64,000 bases of DNA, from assembly GCF_036825565.1 (NCBI RefSeq), contig NZ_DAISXZ010000001.1, positions 1 to 64,000 of the forward strand, read 5' to 3'. Position 1 is the stretch's first letter. Every line of letters begins with the position of its first letter. Source of the DNA: Tepidimonas sp036825565 (GTDB taxonomy: Bacteria > Pseudomonadota > Gammaproteobacteria > Burkholderiales > Burkholderiaceae_C). Shown piece after piece: positions 29,462 through 39,059 of this stretch. Below the pieces are notes generated by a model. The model was not told where the DNA came from. It worked only from the letters and a program-made list of their open reading frames with translations, and did no database searches. The position numbers and the translations under genes are program-made.

Positions 29462-30621
29462 TCGGGACGCCAGGCGAACACGCCGCCGTTGCGGGTCACG
29501 GCCAGCAGGGTGTTGCCAACCAGCAGCGGCCCGTCGACGATGGGCGAGCCATCCGTCGGCAGCCGGTTCAGGAATGACCCATCGGCGCGCGACAGCAGGT
29601 GCACATGGCCCTGCGCATCCCCCACGGCCAGGGAGCGGCCCACCGCCAACGGTGCCGATAGGCCCCGGTACAGCAGCCGCTCGTTGGCCCACGCGCGCAC
29701 TCCGTCCTCACGCCGCAGGGCGATGACCCGGCCGTTCGACTCCACGCCGTACACACGCTCGGCATCGGCCTGCACGCCGGTCGTGCCGTCGGCCGGTTGC
29801 GTCCAGAGCACCCGGCCGCGCTGGGCATCCACACAGCCGATCGCGGACTGGAAAGCACGCGCGCACAGCACGTCGCGGTCGCGCCCTACACGGCCCACCA
29901 AATCGACGAGGCGCTCGATTTCGTTGGCGCTGCGCGAGCGGCCGATGGTGGCGTCCCACTGGATGCGCCCGGTGTCGGGGTCCAAGCCGACCAAACGGCC
30001 GCCGATCCCGACGACCAGTGTGTTGCCGACCGCACCCAGCACGCCGGCCTGGCGCAGCACCAACGGCTCGGTGCCGCGGCTGGTTTGCGACCACAGGCGC
30101 GCGCCCGTCGCGGCATCGAACGCGACCACGCTGCGATCGCCCCCCAAGACGAACACGCGTTCACCGGCCACGAACGGCGGCGTAAAGGTGCGCGCGGGCA
30201 GCCGCTGGCGCCAGCGCTCGCCGCCTTCGGTCAGCACCACCAAATCGTTGTCGCGCGTAACGACGGCCGCGCGCCGCCCATCGAAACCGACCCCGGCGGC
30301 CATGGGGGCGCCGGACTCGGCCCGCCAGCGCACGCGACCGCTCTCGCCATCCAGCACGGTCACCGTGCCCGCGGCGTTGACCAGCGCCACCGACGCGCCG
30401 TGGACGGCCGGCACCATCAACGCATCGACCGGCCCTAGCGCCTGCGTCCACACCTGCCGTGCGGGCACGAGCGCGGCCACCGGCTCCAGCGGCATGGGCG
30501 CCGGTTTGCGGCCGCTGGACGAGCAACCGGCCAGCGCCAGCGCCAGGGCGGCACCGGCCAGCCACGTGCCCGCACGCCGGACGAGCGAGGAGGGGTGAAC
30601 GGGGGGGTGGATGAGGTTCAC
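29458..30621 (-). CDS. bamB: Outer membrane assembly lipoprotein BamB
   Basis: 387 residues. The lipobox LALAGC places the modified Cys at residue 33, followed by Ser-Ser, which suits outer membrane sorting. The rest is a beta-propeller with PQQ-like repeats (for example GLDPDTGRIQWDATIGRS). BamB helps BamA fold outer membrane proteins. Its ATG overlaps the stop of the YfgM-like gene, and its stop overlaps the start of der. Confidence 0.96.
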   Translation of the reverse strand: MNLIHPPVHPSSLVRRAGTWLAGAALALALAGCSSSGRKPAPMPLEPVAALVPARQVWTQALGPVDALMVPAVHGASVALVNAAGTVTVLDGESGRVRWRAESGAPMAAGVGFDGRRAAVVTRDNDLVVLTEGGERWRQRLPARTFTPPFVAGERVFVLGGDRSVVAFDAATGARLWSQTSRGTEPLVLRQAGVLGAVGNTLVVGIGGRLVGLDPDTGRIQWDATIGRSRSANEIERLVDLVGRVGRDRDVLCARAFQSAIGCVDAQRGRVLWTQPADGTTGVQADAERVYGVESNGRVIALRREDGVRAWANERLLYRGLSAPLAVGRSLAVGDAQGHVHLLSRADGSFLNRLPTDGSPIVDGPLLVGNTLLAVTRNGGVFAWRPE

Positions 30622-31283
30622 GGCTTGGCCTCCGGACGAGCGGTGGGATCGACACCCAGTGCGTTGAGCTTGGCCTCGACGATGGCACGGTAGCCGGCCG
30701 CGGGCTCCAGCCCCTTCCAGGCGTCCAGGTAGGCCGCGCGGGCGGCTTCGTCCTGGCCCTGGCGGTGCAGCACGTCACCGCGCCGGTCGGCGCGCCACGG
30801 GCGCAGGGCCTCGGGCACATCGGCATCGAGCAGGCGCAGAGCCGCGTCGAGGTTGCCGGCGTCCAGCTCCAGCCCCGCGAGGCGCACGCGGGCCACGGCC
30901 ACCAGGGCCTCGTCACGCCCACGGTCGATCACGAACTGCAGGGCCGCGCGCGCGTCGGCGGTCTGGTCGGCTTCGGCCAACACCCGGGCGGCCAGCAGCG
31001 CGCCGTGCTGCGCCTGCGCCGTGCGGGCCGCCTGGGCCTGCATATCGCCCCAGGTGCGCCGCACCCGCTCGACGTCGGCCGCGCGGGCCGCCTGATCCAA
31101 CTCATCGTACAGGGCGGCCGCCTGCGCGGCCTGCCGCCGCTCCCAATACTGCCAGCCGTTGTAGGCGGCATAAGCCCCCAGCACCCCGATCAACAGCCAG
31201 GTGATGAGGTTGCCGTACTTTGCCCAAAATGCCTTGAGCTGGGCGATTTGTTCCTGCTCTTCGAGGTCGTAATGCGAGGCCAT
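30618..31283 (-). CDS. YfgM-like TPR membrane protein
   Basis: 221 residues: a short cytoplasmic N-terminus (MASHYDLEEQEQIAQLKAFW), one membrane helix (LITWLLIGVLGAYAAY), then Ala-rich TPR-like helices in the periplasm. The YfgM family (UPF0070) binds the SecYEG-PpiD translocon in E. coli and always lies next to bamB. Stop and bamB start overlap by four bases. Domain and context agree. Confidence 0.9.
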   Translation of the reverse strand: MASHYDLEEQEQIAQLKAFWAKYGNLITWLLIGVLGAYAAYNGWQYWERRQAAQAAALYDELDQAARAADVERVRRTWGDMQAQAARTAQAQHGALLAARVLAEADQTADARAALQFVIDRGRDEALVAVARVRLAGLELDAGNLDAALRLLDADVPEALRPWRADRRGDVLHRQGQDEAARAAYLDAWKGLEPAAGYRAIVEAKLNALGVDPTARPEAKP

Positions 31284-31352
31284 GCGGTGCCCGGTGGGTG
31301 TCGATGTGGCGGGATTGTAGAGGGGGGCGTGCCCCGGTCGCGATCGGCCGCG

Positions 31353-32660
31353 TCAGGTCGCGCCAGCGGGGCGCAACCGGGTGGCCCACTCGGCGGCCTC
31401 GGCCACGGGCAGCAGGGTCTGAGCCGTGACGGGGCCGCTCAGCCCTTCGCGCAGGGGCTTGACCGCCACCTGCCCGGCGGCCAGCTCGGCCTCGCCAAAA
31501 ATCAGCGCGTAGCGCGCCCCGCTCGCATCGGCCTTTTTGAATTGCGACTTCATGCTGCCCAGCCCGTCCGGCCCAGCGGCGTGCATCAGCACCTGCAGAC
31601 CCGCGGCACGCAAGGTCCGCAGCACGGGCATCACCCGCGGCCAGGCCTGGGGGTCCGGCACGATGGCATAAGCATCCGGCACCGGGGCGGCCGGCAGGCG
31701 CTGCTGGGCCTTGAGCAGTTCCAGTATGCGCTCCACCCCCATGGCCCAGCCGACGCCGGGGGCGGGTTTGCCGCCCACCTCGGCCATCAAGCCGTCATAG
31801 CGCCCGCCGGCACAGACCGTGCCTTGCGCCCCGAGCGAGGTGGTGACGAATTCGAACACCGTGTGGTGGTAGTAGTCCAGTCCACGCACCAGACGCGGAT
31901 TGACGCCGTAGGCGATGCCCTGGGCGTCGAGCAAGCGACGCACCGCCTCGAAGTGCGCCAGCGACGCCGGCCCCAGATGGTCGAGCAGCTTGGGCGTTGC
32001 TTCCACCAGAGCCTGCATCGCCGGGTTTTTGGTGTCCAGAATGCGCAGCGGGTTGGTGTAGAGGCGACGGCGCGCGTCCTCGTCGAGCTGATCGCGGTGC
32101 TGCTCGAAGTACGCAATGAGCGCCTGGCGGTGCGCCTGGCGTTCGGCGGGCTGCCCCAGGCTGTTGAGTTCCAGCGCGATGCCCTGCAGGCCCAGTTCGC
32201 GCCACAGGTCGGCGGCCATCGCGATCAATTCGGCATCGGCCTCGGGCCCGGCCAGGCCCAGCGCCTCCACCCCCACTTGGTGAAACTGCCGGTAGCGTCC
32301 GCGCTGCGGCCGCTCGTGGCGGAACATCGGGCCCATGTAGTAGTAGCGCTTGGGGCCGTCGTAGAGCAGCGAATGCTCCACCACCGCGCGCACCACGCCG
32401 GCCGTACCCTCCGGACGCAGCGCGAGTTGCTCGCCGTTGAGCCGGTCTTCGAACGCATACATCTCCTTCTCGACGATGTCGGTGACCTCGCCCAGCCCGC
32501 GCACGAACAGGGCCAGCGGCTCGACGATGGGGGTGCGGATGTTGCGGTAGCCGTAGCGTGCGAACAGATCGCGCACGTGTGCCTCCAGCCACTCCCAGTG
32601 GGCGGAATCGGGCGAGAGGATGTCGTTCATGCCTTTGACGGCGGTGATCTTGTCTGTCAT
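31353..32660 (-). CDS. hisS: Histidine-tRNA ligase
   Basis: 435 residues of a class II synthetase. Motif 2 is MGPMFRHERPQRGRYRQFHQ, the histidine-specific block is LVRGLDYYHHTVFEF, motif 3 is GVGWAMGVERI, and an anticodon-binding domain closes the protein. The ATG at 32660 gives the standard start MTDKITAVKGMNDILSP. It sits between ispG and the YfgM-like gene, the normal order. Confidence 0.98.
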   Translation of the reverse strand: MTDKITAVKGMNDILSPDSAHWEWLEAHVRDLFARYGYRNIRTPIVEPLALFVRGLGEVTDIVEKEMYAFEDRLNGEQLALRPEGTAGVVRAVVEHSLLYDGPKRYYYMGPMFRHERPQRGRYRQFHQVGVEALGLAGPEADAELIAMAADLWRELGLQGIALELNSLGQPAERQAHRQALIAYFEQHRDQLDEDARRRLYTNPLRILDTKNPAMQALVEATPKLLDHLGPASLAHFEAVRRLLDAQGIAYGVNPRLVRGLDYYHHTVFEFVTTSLGAQGTVCAGGRYDGLMAEVGGKPAPGVGWAMGVERILELLKAQQRLPAAPVPDAYAIVPDPQAWPRVMPVLRTLRAAGLQVLMHAAGPDGLGSMKSQFKKADASGARYALIFGEAELAAGQVAVKPLREGLSGPVTAQTLLPVAEAAEWATRLRPAGAT

Positions 32661-32751
32661 CTCGGTCTCGGGTGGGGGCGCCGCAGCGTTAGTGCGGCGG
32701 CGCCCGTGTGCCAACAGAAAGGGGGATGGGGAGGACGCGGCGGGCTGCCCG

Positions 32752-34056
32752 TCAGGTCGCCCCAGCACCAAAGCGCCGAGCGACGTAGTCCTCGACGATG
32801 TGGCGAAATTCCTCGGCGATGCGCTCGCCGCGCAGGGTGGCGACCTTTTCGCCGTCCAGATAGACGGGAGCGGCCGGAGCCTCGCCGGTGCCGGGCAGGC
32901 TGATGCCGATGTCGGCGTGCTTGCTCTCGCCCGGTCCGTTGACGATGCAGCCCATGACGGCGACTTTGAGGTTCTCCACCCCGGGATAGCGGCTGCGCCA
33001 GACCGGCATGGCCGCGCGCAGGTGGTCGTCGATCTGTTTGGCCAGCTCCTGGAACACGGTGCTGGTGGTGCGCCCACAGCCCGGGCATGCCGTGACCTGG
33101 GGCACGAAGGCGCGCAGCCCCAGCGCCTGCAGAATCTCCAGCGCCACCACCACTTCCTGGGTGCGGCGCTCGCCGGGCTGCGGGGTCAGGCTCACGCGGA
33201 TGGTGTCGCCAATGCCCTGCTGCAACAGCACGGCCAGAGCCGCCGCCGACGCCACGGTGCCCTTGGTGCCCATGCCCGCCTCGGTCAGCCCCAGGTGCAG
33301 CGGATGGTCGCAGCGGCGCGCCAGCTCCTGATACACGGCGATCAGGTCCTGCGCGTTGCTGACCTTGCACGACAGCACCACATCCTCGGGCGCCAAGCCG
33401 AGTTCGACCGCGCGCTCGGCCGACGCGAGCGCGGAGGTGATCAGCGCCTCGTACATGACCTGCCGCGCGTCCCAGGGCTGGGGGCGGCGGCCGTTTTCGT
33501 CCATCATCTGCCCGAGCAAATCGGCGTCCAGACTGCCCCAGTTGACGCCGATGCGGATGGGCTTGCCCCAGCGTAACGCCGCCTCGATCATCTGGGCGAA
33601 CTGGCGATCTTTCTTCTCGCCGCGGCCCACGTTGCCCGGGTTGATACGATACTTGGACAGCGTCTGCGCCATCGCCGGGTGGTCGGCCAGCAGCCGGTGG
33701 CCGTTGAAGTGGAAGTCGCCGATCAACGGAACCGACACCCCCATGCGGTCGAGCTGCTCGCGGATGTGCGGCACGGCCCGGGCAGCCTCGTCGTTGTTGA
33801 CCGTGATGCGTACCAGCTCGGAGCCAGCCTGGGCCAGCTCCTTGACCTGGATGGCGGTCGCGATGGCGTCGGCCGTGTCGGTGTTGGTCATCGACTGCAC
33901 GCGGATCGGCGCATCGCCGCCAACGGTGACGCGGTTCTCACCCCAGGCGACGACACCTTGGCGGGAGCGGCGCGGGGCCGCAGCGCCCAGCGGGATCGGT
34001 CGGTCGGCATTCGGCGCTGCGCCCAACGCGGCGGCCGGGGGGTCGATGGCGCTCAT
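32752..34056 (-). CDS. ispG: 4-hydroxy-3-methylbut-2-en-1-yl diphosphate synthase
   Basis: 434 residues. The 4Fe-4S ligands are in ACPGCGRT and MGCIVNGPGE, and the N-terminal barrel has VQSMTNTDT and YRINPGNVG. IspG makes HMBPP in the MEP isoprenoid pathway. The first 35 or so residues are a non-conserved Ala/Pro-rich tail. It starts 5 bases after rodZ ends. Confidence 0.98.
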   Translation of the reverse strand: MSAIDPPAAALGAAPNADRPIPLGAAAPRRSRQGVVAWGENRVTVGGDAPIRVQSMTNTDTADAIATAIQVKELAQAGSELVRITVNNDEAARAVPHIREQLDRMGVSVPLIGDFHFNGHRLLADHPAMAQTLSKYRINPGNVGRGEKKDRQFAQMIEAALRWGKPIRIGVNWGSLDADLLGQMMDENGRRPQPWDARQVMYEALITSALASAERAVELGLAPEDVVLSCKVSNAQDLIAVYQELARRCDHPLHLGLTEAGMGTKGTVASAAALAVLLQQGIGDTIRVSLTPQPGERRTQEVVVALEILQALGLRAFVPQVTACPGCGRTTSTVFQELAKQIDDHLRAAMPVWRSRYPGVENLKVAVMGCIVNGPGESKHADIGISLPGTGEAPAAPVYLDGEKVATLRGERIAEEFRHIVEDYVARRFGAGAT

Positions 34057-34061
34057 GACAA

Positions 34062-34982
34062 TCAGCGGATTTCGAAACGGGCAACGTTGTTGCGGGTCAT
34101 CGGCCCCAGATCGAAGGGCTGGCCGCGCACCACGACCTCGGTGGCATCGGCGCGCCCGACGGTGACCGCCAGCGGCAAGTCCTCGTCGAAGCGGACGTCC
34201 TCACCCGGCTGCAGGCTGCGCTGCAACCAGACGCGCCCCGATGCGCCGATGACCTGGATCCAACTCGCGGCCTGCACGCGCAATTGCAGCGCTGCCGGGG
34301 CGGCAGGTGCCGCGGGTTCGGCACCGCCGGCGGCGGACGCCGACGCGGACGCCTGCGGTGCCGCAGCCGGTACCACCGGCACTGCCGGTGCCGTCGGGGA
34401 CGCCGGCGCGGCGGCCGCGGCCGGCGGCGGCGACATCGGCGCCGAACCGGTCGCGCCCGGGCTGGCATCGGCCGTGGAGGGCACGGTCGCCGCTGAAGGG
34501 CCGGCGCCGCGCTCCGCCCCACCCGCCACCGGGACCTCGGGCGAGCGCCCTGCGGTCGGCAGCACGAACCACAGCACCCCGGCCAGCACGACCAGCGCCA
34601 GCGCGATCCACAGCGGCGTGCGCCAGCCGCCCCCTTCGCTACTGCCGAAATCGGGCGAGGCGCTCTCGCGCGGCATCGGAGCATCGATCGAGCCGTAGGC
34701 CAGCCCGAGTTGCGGGGCCTGCCCAGCCGGCAGGGCCGCGAGAATGGGTGCAGCGTCGATCTTGAGCACGCGACAGACGCTCAGCGCCAGCGCGCGCACG
34801 AAGGTGGCATCGGGCAGCGCCTCATAGCGACCGGCCTCCAGCGCCTCCAGACGCTGGACTGGCACCTTCAGCGTCGCGGCGACGGCAGCGATGTGCAGCC
34901 CCGCGCGCTCGCGCGCCTGCCGCAGCGCCTCGCCGGCCGACTGGGGCACCGCCGCGGGTGGGGTGACGACCGTCTCACTCAT
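34062..34982 (-). CDS. rodZ: Cytoskeletal membrane protein RodZ
   Basis: 306 residues. An N-terminal helix-turn-helix of the Xre type (GEALRQARERAGLHIAAVAA, then LEALEAGRYEALPD) binds MreB in the cytoplasm. One membrane helix (WIALALVVLAGVLWFVL) follows, then a roughly 90-residue Ala/Pro/Ser linker and a C-terminal DUF4115 beta domain (SWIQVIGASGRVWLQRSL). The ATG at 34982 lies inside the end of pilW (8-base overlap). Confidence 0.94.
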   Translation of the reverse strand: MSETVVTPPAAVPQSAGEALRQARERAGLHIAAVAATLKVPVQRLEALEAGRYEALPDATFVRALALSVCRVLKIDAAPILAALPAGQAPQLGLAYGSIDAPMPRESASPDFGSSEGGGWRTPLWIALALVVLAGVLWFVLPTAGRSPEVPVAGGAERGAGPSAATVPSTADASPGATGSAPMSPPPAAAAAPASPTAPAVPVVPAAAPQASASASAAGGAEPAAPAAPAALQLRVQAASWIQVIGASGRVWLQRSLQPGEDVRFDEDLPLAVTVGRADATEVVVRGQPFDLGPMTRNNVARFEIR

Positions 34983-35802
34983 GGAATGCCCCCCGCTCGT
35001 AGGAGCCGGCCTCGCGCGAGGCCGGGAAACGGCGTTTGAGTTGCTCGCCCAGTTGGAGCGCCGCTTCACGGTTCTGCAGCCGGTTTTCGATCTTGATGCC
35101 CAGCCAAAGGGACTCGGCGTTGGCCAGTTCGGAATTGTTGAGGCGGCGGACGTAGAAACGCGCCCGTTCGCTGTCGCCGCGCTGGTGCAGCAGCAGCGCC
35201 AGGTTGTACAGCACCACCGGGTTGCCCGGATCGAGCTCGAAGGCGCGCTGCAGGCTGCGCTCGCCGGGCTCGGGCTGCCCCGCGCGGACTTGGCACACGC
35301 CCAGCGCCATCCAGGTCCGCGCCGCCGATCGGTATCCCGGGGCCTCCAGCGCGCGGCGGAAGGCATCGAACGCGGAGGGATAGCGCCCGTCCTGGCAATA
35401 CATCCACCCCAGGTTGTGCCAAGTGTCCCCGTCGCGTGCGTCCAGCCGCAGGGCCTGCTGGAAACTCTCCTCCGCCAGCCGCAGATCCCGCAGCTGGGTA
35501 TAGATCAGCCCGCGCAGGTTGAACGCGGCGGCGTAGGTTGGATCGATCTGGATGGCCTGTTTGACCTCGTCCAGGGCGACCGTCGTCTGCCCCTGCTCGA
35601 AGTAACCGGCGGCCAACTCCAGCCGGGTGCGGGCCCGCTTGCGGGCCTGGGGTTCGTCCGATTCGGTGATCCAGTCGCGGCCCGTGCCAGCCCCCGCTGC
35701 CGCCCCTGCGCCCGCACAGCCCCCCAAGGCCGCAAGCCACAGCGGCACGGCCAGCGCCACCGCCGCGCGCGCACCCACCGCCAACGCCCGCCGTCGACTC
35801 AT
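34975..35802 (-). CDS. pilW: Type IV pilus assembly lipoprotein PilW/PilF
   Basis: 275 residues. An arginine-rich signal (MSRRRALAV) leads to the lipobox LAALGGC with Cys29, then about six TPR units (for example AAFNLRGLIYTQLRDLRLAE). PilF/PilW lipoproteins pilot the PilQ secretin to the outer membrane. The gene is embedded in housekeeping genes, as in most proteobacteria. ATG overlaps the rlmN stop (ATGA 35799-35802). Confidence 0.93.
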   Translation of the reverse strand: MSRRRALAVGARAAVALAVPLWLAALGGCAGAGAAAGAGTGRDWITESDEPQARKRARTRLELAAGYFEQGQTTVALDEVKQAIQIDPTYAAAFNLRGLIYTQLRDLRLAEESFQQALRLDARDGDTWHNLGWMYCQDGRYPSAFDAFRRALEAPGYRSAARTWMALGVCQVRAGQPEPGERSLQRAFELDPGNPVVLYNLALLLHQRGDSERARFYVRRLNNSELANAESLWLGIKIENRLQNREAALQLGEQLKRRFPASREAGSYERGAFHE

Positions 35803-36953
35803 GCCAAACCCTCCGTGGCGCGGACTGGCCTTTGCAAACGCACCACGGCCAGATCGTCCCCGCGCAGTGCCAGACGCTCGCCCACGCGGGTGCGGTCGAG
35901 CACATCGCCCGCGAGCTGGCCGCAGGCTGCATCGATATCGTCCCCCCGCGTCTTGCGGATCGTGGTAACGAGTCCCGCCGCATTGAGCCGATCGGCAAAC
36001 GCCTTGACCGCCGCACGCGGCGAGCGCTGCAGGCCCGACTCGGGGAAGGGGTTGAACGGAATCAGGTTGACCTTGCACGGCACCCCCCGCCCCGCATGGC
36101 TGCGCAGCAGGGCGATCAGTTCCTGCGCATGCTGCGGGGTGTCGTTGATGCCGTCGAGCATGCAGTACTCGAAGGTGATGAAGTCGCGCGGCGCGGCCGG
36201 CAGGTAACGCAGGCAGGCATCCAGCAGCTCGTGCAGCGGGTACTTGCGGTTCAGCGGCACCAGGCGATCGCGCAACGAATCGATGGGGGCATGCAGCGAC
36301 ACCGCCAATGCCACGGGGCAATCCTGCGCCAGCCGGTCCATCATCGGCACCACGCCCGAGGTGGACACCGTCACGCGACGGCGCGACAGGCCGTAGCCGT
36401 GGTCGTCCAGCATCACCCGCAAGGCGGGGACGAGCGCGCCGTAGTTCTGCAGCGGCTCGCCCATACCCATCATCACCACGTTGGAAATGACGCGCTCGCT
36501 CGCTCCCAGGCGGCGCCGCAGCTCATGCTCGGCATACCAGAGCTGGGCGATGATCTCGCCCGTGGTCAGGTTGCGGCTAAAGCCCTGGTGGCCCGTGGAG
36601 CAAAAGCGGCAACCGACCGCGCAGCCGGCTTGGCTGGACACGCACAGCGTACCCCGGTCGTCCTCAGGGATGTAGACCGCCTCCACCGCATTGCCGTCGC
36701 CGACATCGAACAGCCACTTGATGGTGCCGTCGACCGACGCCTGCTCGGTGAGCACCGGCAAGCCCTGGATGCGCGCAACCGCGGGCAGCCGCTCGCGCAG
36801 GTCGCGCGCGAGGTCCGTCATCTCCTCGAAGCGCGCGACGCCCTTGTGGTGGATCCAGCGAAAGAGCTGGACAGCCCGGAAGCGCTTGTGTCCGAGCCGC
36901 TCGCAGAAGGCGGCCAACCCCTCGAGGTCGTAGTCGAGCAAATTGGCCGTCAT
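35799..36953 (-). CDS. rlmN: Dual-specificity RNA methyltransferase RlmN
   Basis: 384 residues of the radical SAM family. Cys111-x3-Cys115-x2-Cys118 (CAVGCRFC) binds the cluster; MMGMGEPLQNY and the methyl-carrying Cys344 in DIDAACGQLAG complete the active site. RlmN methylates C2 of A2503 in 23S rRNA and A37 of some tRNAs. After the catalytic region there is a C-terminal tail of roughly 30 residues. ndk lies 7 bases upstream. Confidence 0.97.
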   Translation of the reverse strand: MTANLLDYDLEGLAAFCERLGHKRFRAVQLFRWIHHKGVARFEEMTDLARDLRERLPAVARIQGLPVLTEQASVDGTIKWLFDVGDGNAVEAVYIPEDDRGTLCVSSQAGCAVGCRFCSTGHQGFSRNLTTGEIIAQLWYAEHELRRRLGASERVISNVVMMGMGEPLQNYGALVPALRVMLDDHGYGLSRRRVTVSTSGVVPMMDRLAQDCPVALAVSLHAPIDSLRDRLVPLNRKYPLHELLDACLRYLPAAPRDFITFEYCMLDGINDTPQHAQELIALLRSHAGRGVPCKVNLIPFNPFPESGLQRSPRAAVKAFADRLNAAGLVTTIRKTRGDDIDAACGQLAGDVLDRTRVGERLALRGDDLAVVRLQRPVRATEGLA

Positions 36954-36960
36954 GACATGA

Positions 36961-37386
36961 TCAGCGCGAGTAGATGTTCATGCCCGGAAAGAAGAACGTC
37001 ACTTCGACGGCAGCGGTTTCCGGGGCGTCGGAGCCGTGCACCGCGTTGGCGTCGATGCTGTCGGCGAAGTCGGCGCGGATGGTGCCGGGGGCGGCCTTCT
37101 TCGGGTCGGTGGCGCCCATCAGCTCGCGGTTCTTGGCGATGGCGTTTTCGCCCTCCAGCACCTGCACCATCACCGGGCCGGAGACCATGAAGTCCACCAA
37201 GTCCCTGAAGAACGAGCGCTCTTTGTGCACAGCGTAGAACTGCTCCGCCTCACCGCGCGAGAGGTGCACCATCTTGGCCGCGATGATCTTGAGGCCGGCG
37301 GCCTCGAAGCGGCTGTAGATCTGGCCGATGACGTTCTTGGCGACAGCGTCGGGTTTGATGATGGAGAGAGTGCGTTCGAGGGCCAT
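36961..37386 (-). CDS. ndk: Nucleoside diphosphate kinase
   Basis: 141 residues with the active site NAVHGSDAPE, His117 being the phosphorylated residue, and TLSIIKPDAVAKN at the start. It balances nucleoside triphosphates. It is the first gene of the minus-strand run ndk-rlmN-pilW-rodZ-ispG-hisS-yfgM-bamB-der; 42 bases separate it from the end of rluB. Confidence 0.98.
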   Translation of the reverse strand: MALERTLSIIKPDAVAKNVIGQIYSRFEAAGLKIIAAKMVHLSRGEAEQFYAVHKERSFFRDLVDFMVSGPVMVQVLEGENAIAKNRELMGATDPKKAAPGTIRADFADSIDANAVHGSDAPETAAVEVTFFFPGMNIYSR

Positions 37387-37428
37387 GATGATCGAAATGA
37401 TTGGGGATGATAGACAAAACCTGCGATT

Positions 37429-38415
37429 TTAACCGGCGCGGCGGCGCGGTGCACGTGCACCCTGTCCCGCGCCACGCCCGTTGCGCTCCGGTGCAGGGGG
37501 ACGGCTCGGCCGCGGGCCGGCCCCGCGGGGCGGGACGGCCCGGCGCCGGGGCGCCACCGGCCGAGCAGGCAGCGGCGCGCCCGCCGCCTCCATGAGCTGC
37601 GCGACGACGCGCGGGTCCAGCTCGATGTAGGCACCACGGCGCAGGCCACGCGGCAGTTCGACAGCCCCGTAGCGCACCCGGATCAGGCGGCTGACCGCAT
37701 GGCCGACCGCCTCGAATAGACGGCGCACCTCGCGGTTGCGGCCTTCGGCGATGGTCACCCGATACCAGCGGTTGGCGCCATCGCCGCCGCCGTCCTCCAC
37801 GGAGCGAAACTGGGCCGGACCATCGTCCAGCTCGATGCCCTCCAACAGCCGCTGCCGCTCATCCTGCGACAGCGCACCCAGCACGCGCACGGCGTATTCG
37901 CGCTCCAGCCCAAAACGCGGATGCATCAGGCGGTTGGCCAACTCGCCGGAGTCGGTAAACAGCAGCAACCCTTCCGTGTTGATGTCCAGCCGCCCCACCG
38001 CCATCCACTTGCCCGAGCGCAGACGCGGCAGGCTGCGAAACACGGTGGGCCGGTTGTCGGGGTCGTCCAACGTCACGACTTCGCCGGTCGGCTTGTGGTA
38101 AGCCAGCACGCGCGGCAGGCGCGTCGGCGTGGCGCGCCAGCGCACCAGGCGGCCGTCCAGCTTGACCACATCGCCGCTGGCGATGCGCTGCCCCACATGC
38201 GCCGCCTCGCCGTTGACCGTGACCCGGCCCAGGGCGATCGCCTGCTCCATGTCGGCCCGCGAGCCCAGTCCCACCTGCGCCAGCACCTTGTGCAGCTTGA
38301 GGGTGTCCCCCGCCTGCGGCGCGGTGGGTCGGGCGGCCGGGGTGGGACGGGGCGCAGCCGCCACGGAGCGGGCACGAGGGGCGCTCGATCGGGCGCGAGG
38401 GGGCGATTTCTTCAT
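37429..38415 (-). CDS. rluB: Ribosomal large subunit pseudouridine synthase B
   Basis: 328 residues: an S4 domain (LHKVLAQVGLGSRADMEQAI) and an RsuA-type catalytic domain with Asp144 in VGRLDINTEGLLLFT. RluB modifies U2605 of 23S rRNA. Both ends carry basic low-complexity tails rich in Arg, Pro and Ala, about 37 residues at the N-terminus and 50 at the C-terminus. The ATG overlaps the scpB stop (ATGA 38412-38415). Confidence 0.93.
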   Translation of the reverse strand: MKKSPPRARSSAPRARSVAAAPRPTPAARPTAPQAGDTLKLHKVLAQVGLGSRADMEQAIALGRVTVNGEAAHVGQRIASGDVVKLDGRLVRWRATPTRLPRVLAYHKPTGEVVTLDDPDNRPTVFRSLPRLRSGKWMAVGRLDINTEGLLLFTDSGELANRLMHPRFGLEREYAVRVLGALSQDERQRLLEGIELDDGPAQFRSVEDGGGDGANRWYRVTIAEGRNREVRRLFEAVGHAVSRLIRVRYGAVELPRGLRRGAYIELDPRVVAQLMEAAGAPLPARPVAPRRRAVPPRGAGPRPSRPPAPERNGRGAGQGARAPRRRAG

Positions 38416-39059
38416 GACTGCCTTTCGTTCGTCGCGGCCACCAGGGCCACGTCGTGGGTGGGGCCGTCCGCGGGTCGTTCGGCTGCCGCGTGTTCGGCAC
38501 CATCGAGCCGGGCGAGCTCCGGCCCCACGTCGTCGCGGGCGGGCACGTCCGCACCCTCCAACAGCGGCAACTGGTCCAGCGATGTCAGGCCCAGATCGTC
38601 TAGAAACTGCCGCGTCGTCGCGTACAGAGCGGGGCGCCCCACCGTTTCGCGGTGGCCGATCACCTCGATCCAGCCCCGGTCCTCGAGCTGTTTAAGGATC
38701 TGGCTGCCAATGGTCACGCCGCGAATGGCCTCCATGTCGCCACGGGTGACGGGCTGTCGGTAAGCGATGATCGCCAAGGTCTCCAGCACCGCGCGGCTGT
38801 AGCGCGGCGGTTTTTCCGGGTACAACCGGTCCAGAAACGGCCGCAACGGCGGCCGACTCTGAAACCGCCAGCCACTCGCCACGCACACCAGCTCCAGCCC
38901 CCGATCCGCCCAGGCGAGTTGCAAATCCGCCAGCAGGCGGCGCAGCGTATCGGGGGCCAGGGCGCCGTCGAACAGCGCACCCAGCTCCCGCAGGGACAGG
39001 GGTTGGGCCGCGCACAGCAGCGCGGTTTCCAGAATGCGGCGGGCGTCGGTCGTGTTCAT
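38412..39059 (-). CDS. scpB: Segregation and condensation protein B
   Basis: 215 residues with two winged-helix units. ILETALLCAAQPLSLRELGA and RAVLETLAIIAYRQPVTRGD are the family core, then GRPALYATTRQFLDDLGL. ScpB works with ScpA and SMC in chromosome condensation. scpA is not adjacent. Its ATG overlaps the rluD stop and its own stop overlaps the rluB start, so the three are coupled. Confidence 0.96.
   Translation of the reverse strand: MNTTDARRILETALLCAAQPLSLRELGALFDGALAPDTLRRLLADLQLAWADRGLELVCVASGWRFQSRPPLRPFLDRLYPEKPPRYSRAVLETLAIIAYRQPVTRGDMEAIRGVTIGSQILKQLEDRGWIEVIGHRETVGRPALYATTRQFLDDLGLTSLDQLPLLEGADVPARDDVGPELARLDGAEHAAAERPADGPTHDVALVAATNERQS

Noticed and set aside
27758..30598. Open plus-strand frame of more than 900 codons across hfq, der and bamB
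   Set aside because: It is antisense to well-identified genes, has no recognisable domain, and such long frames are common as shadows at this GC content.
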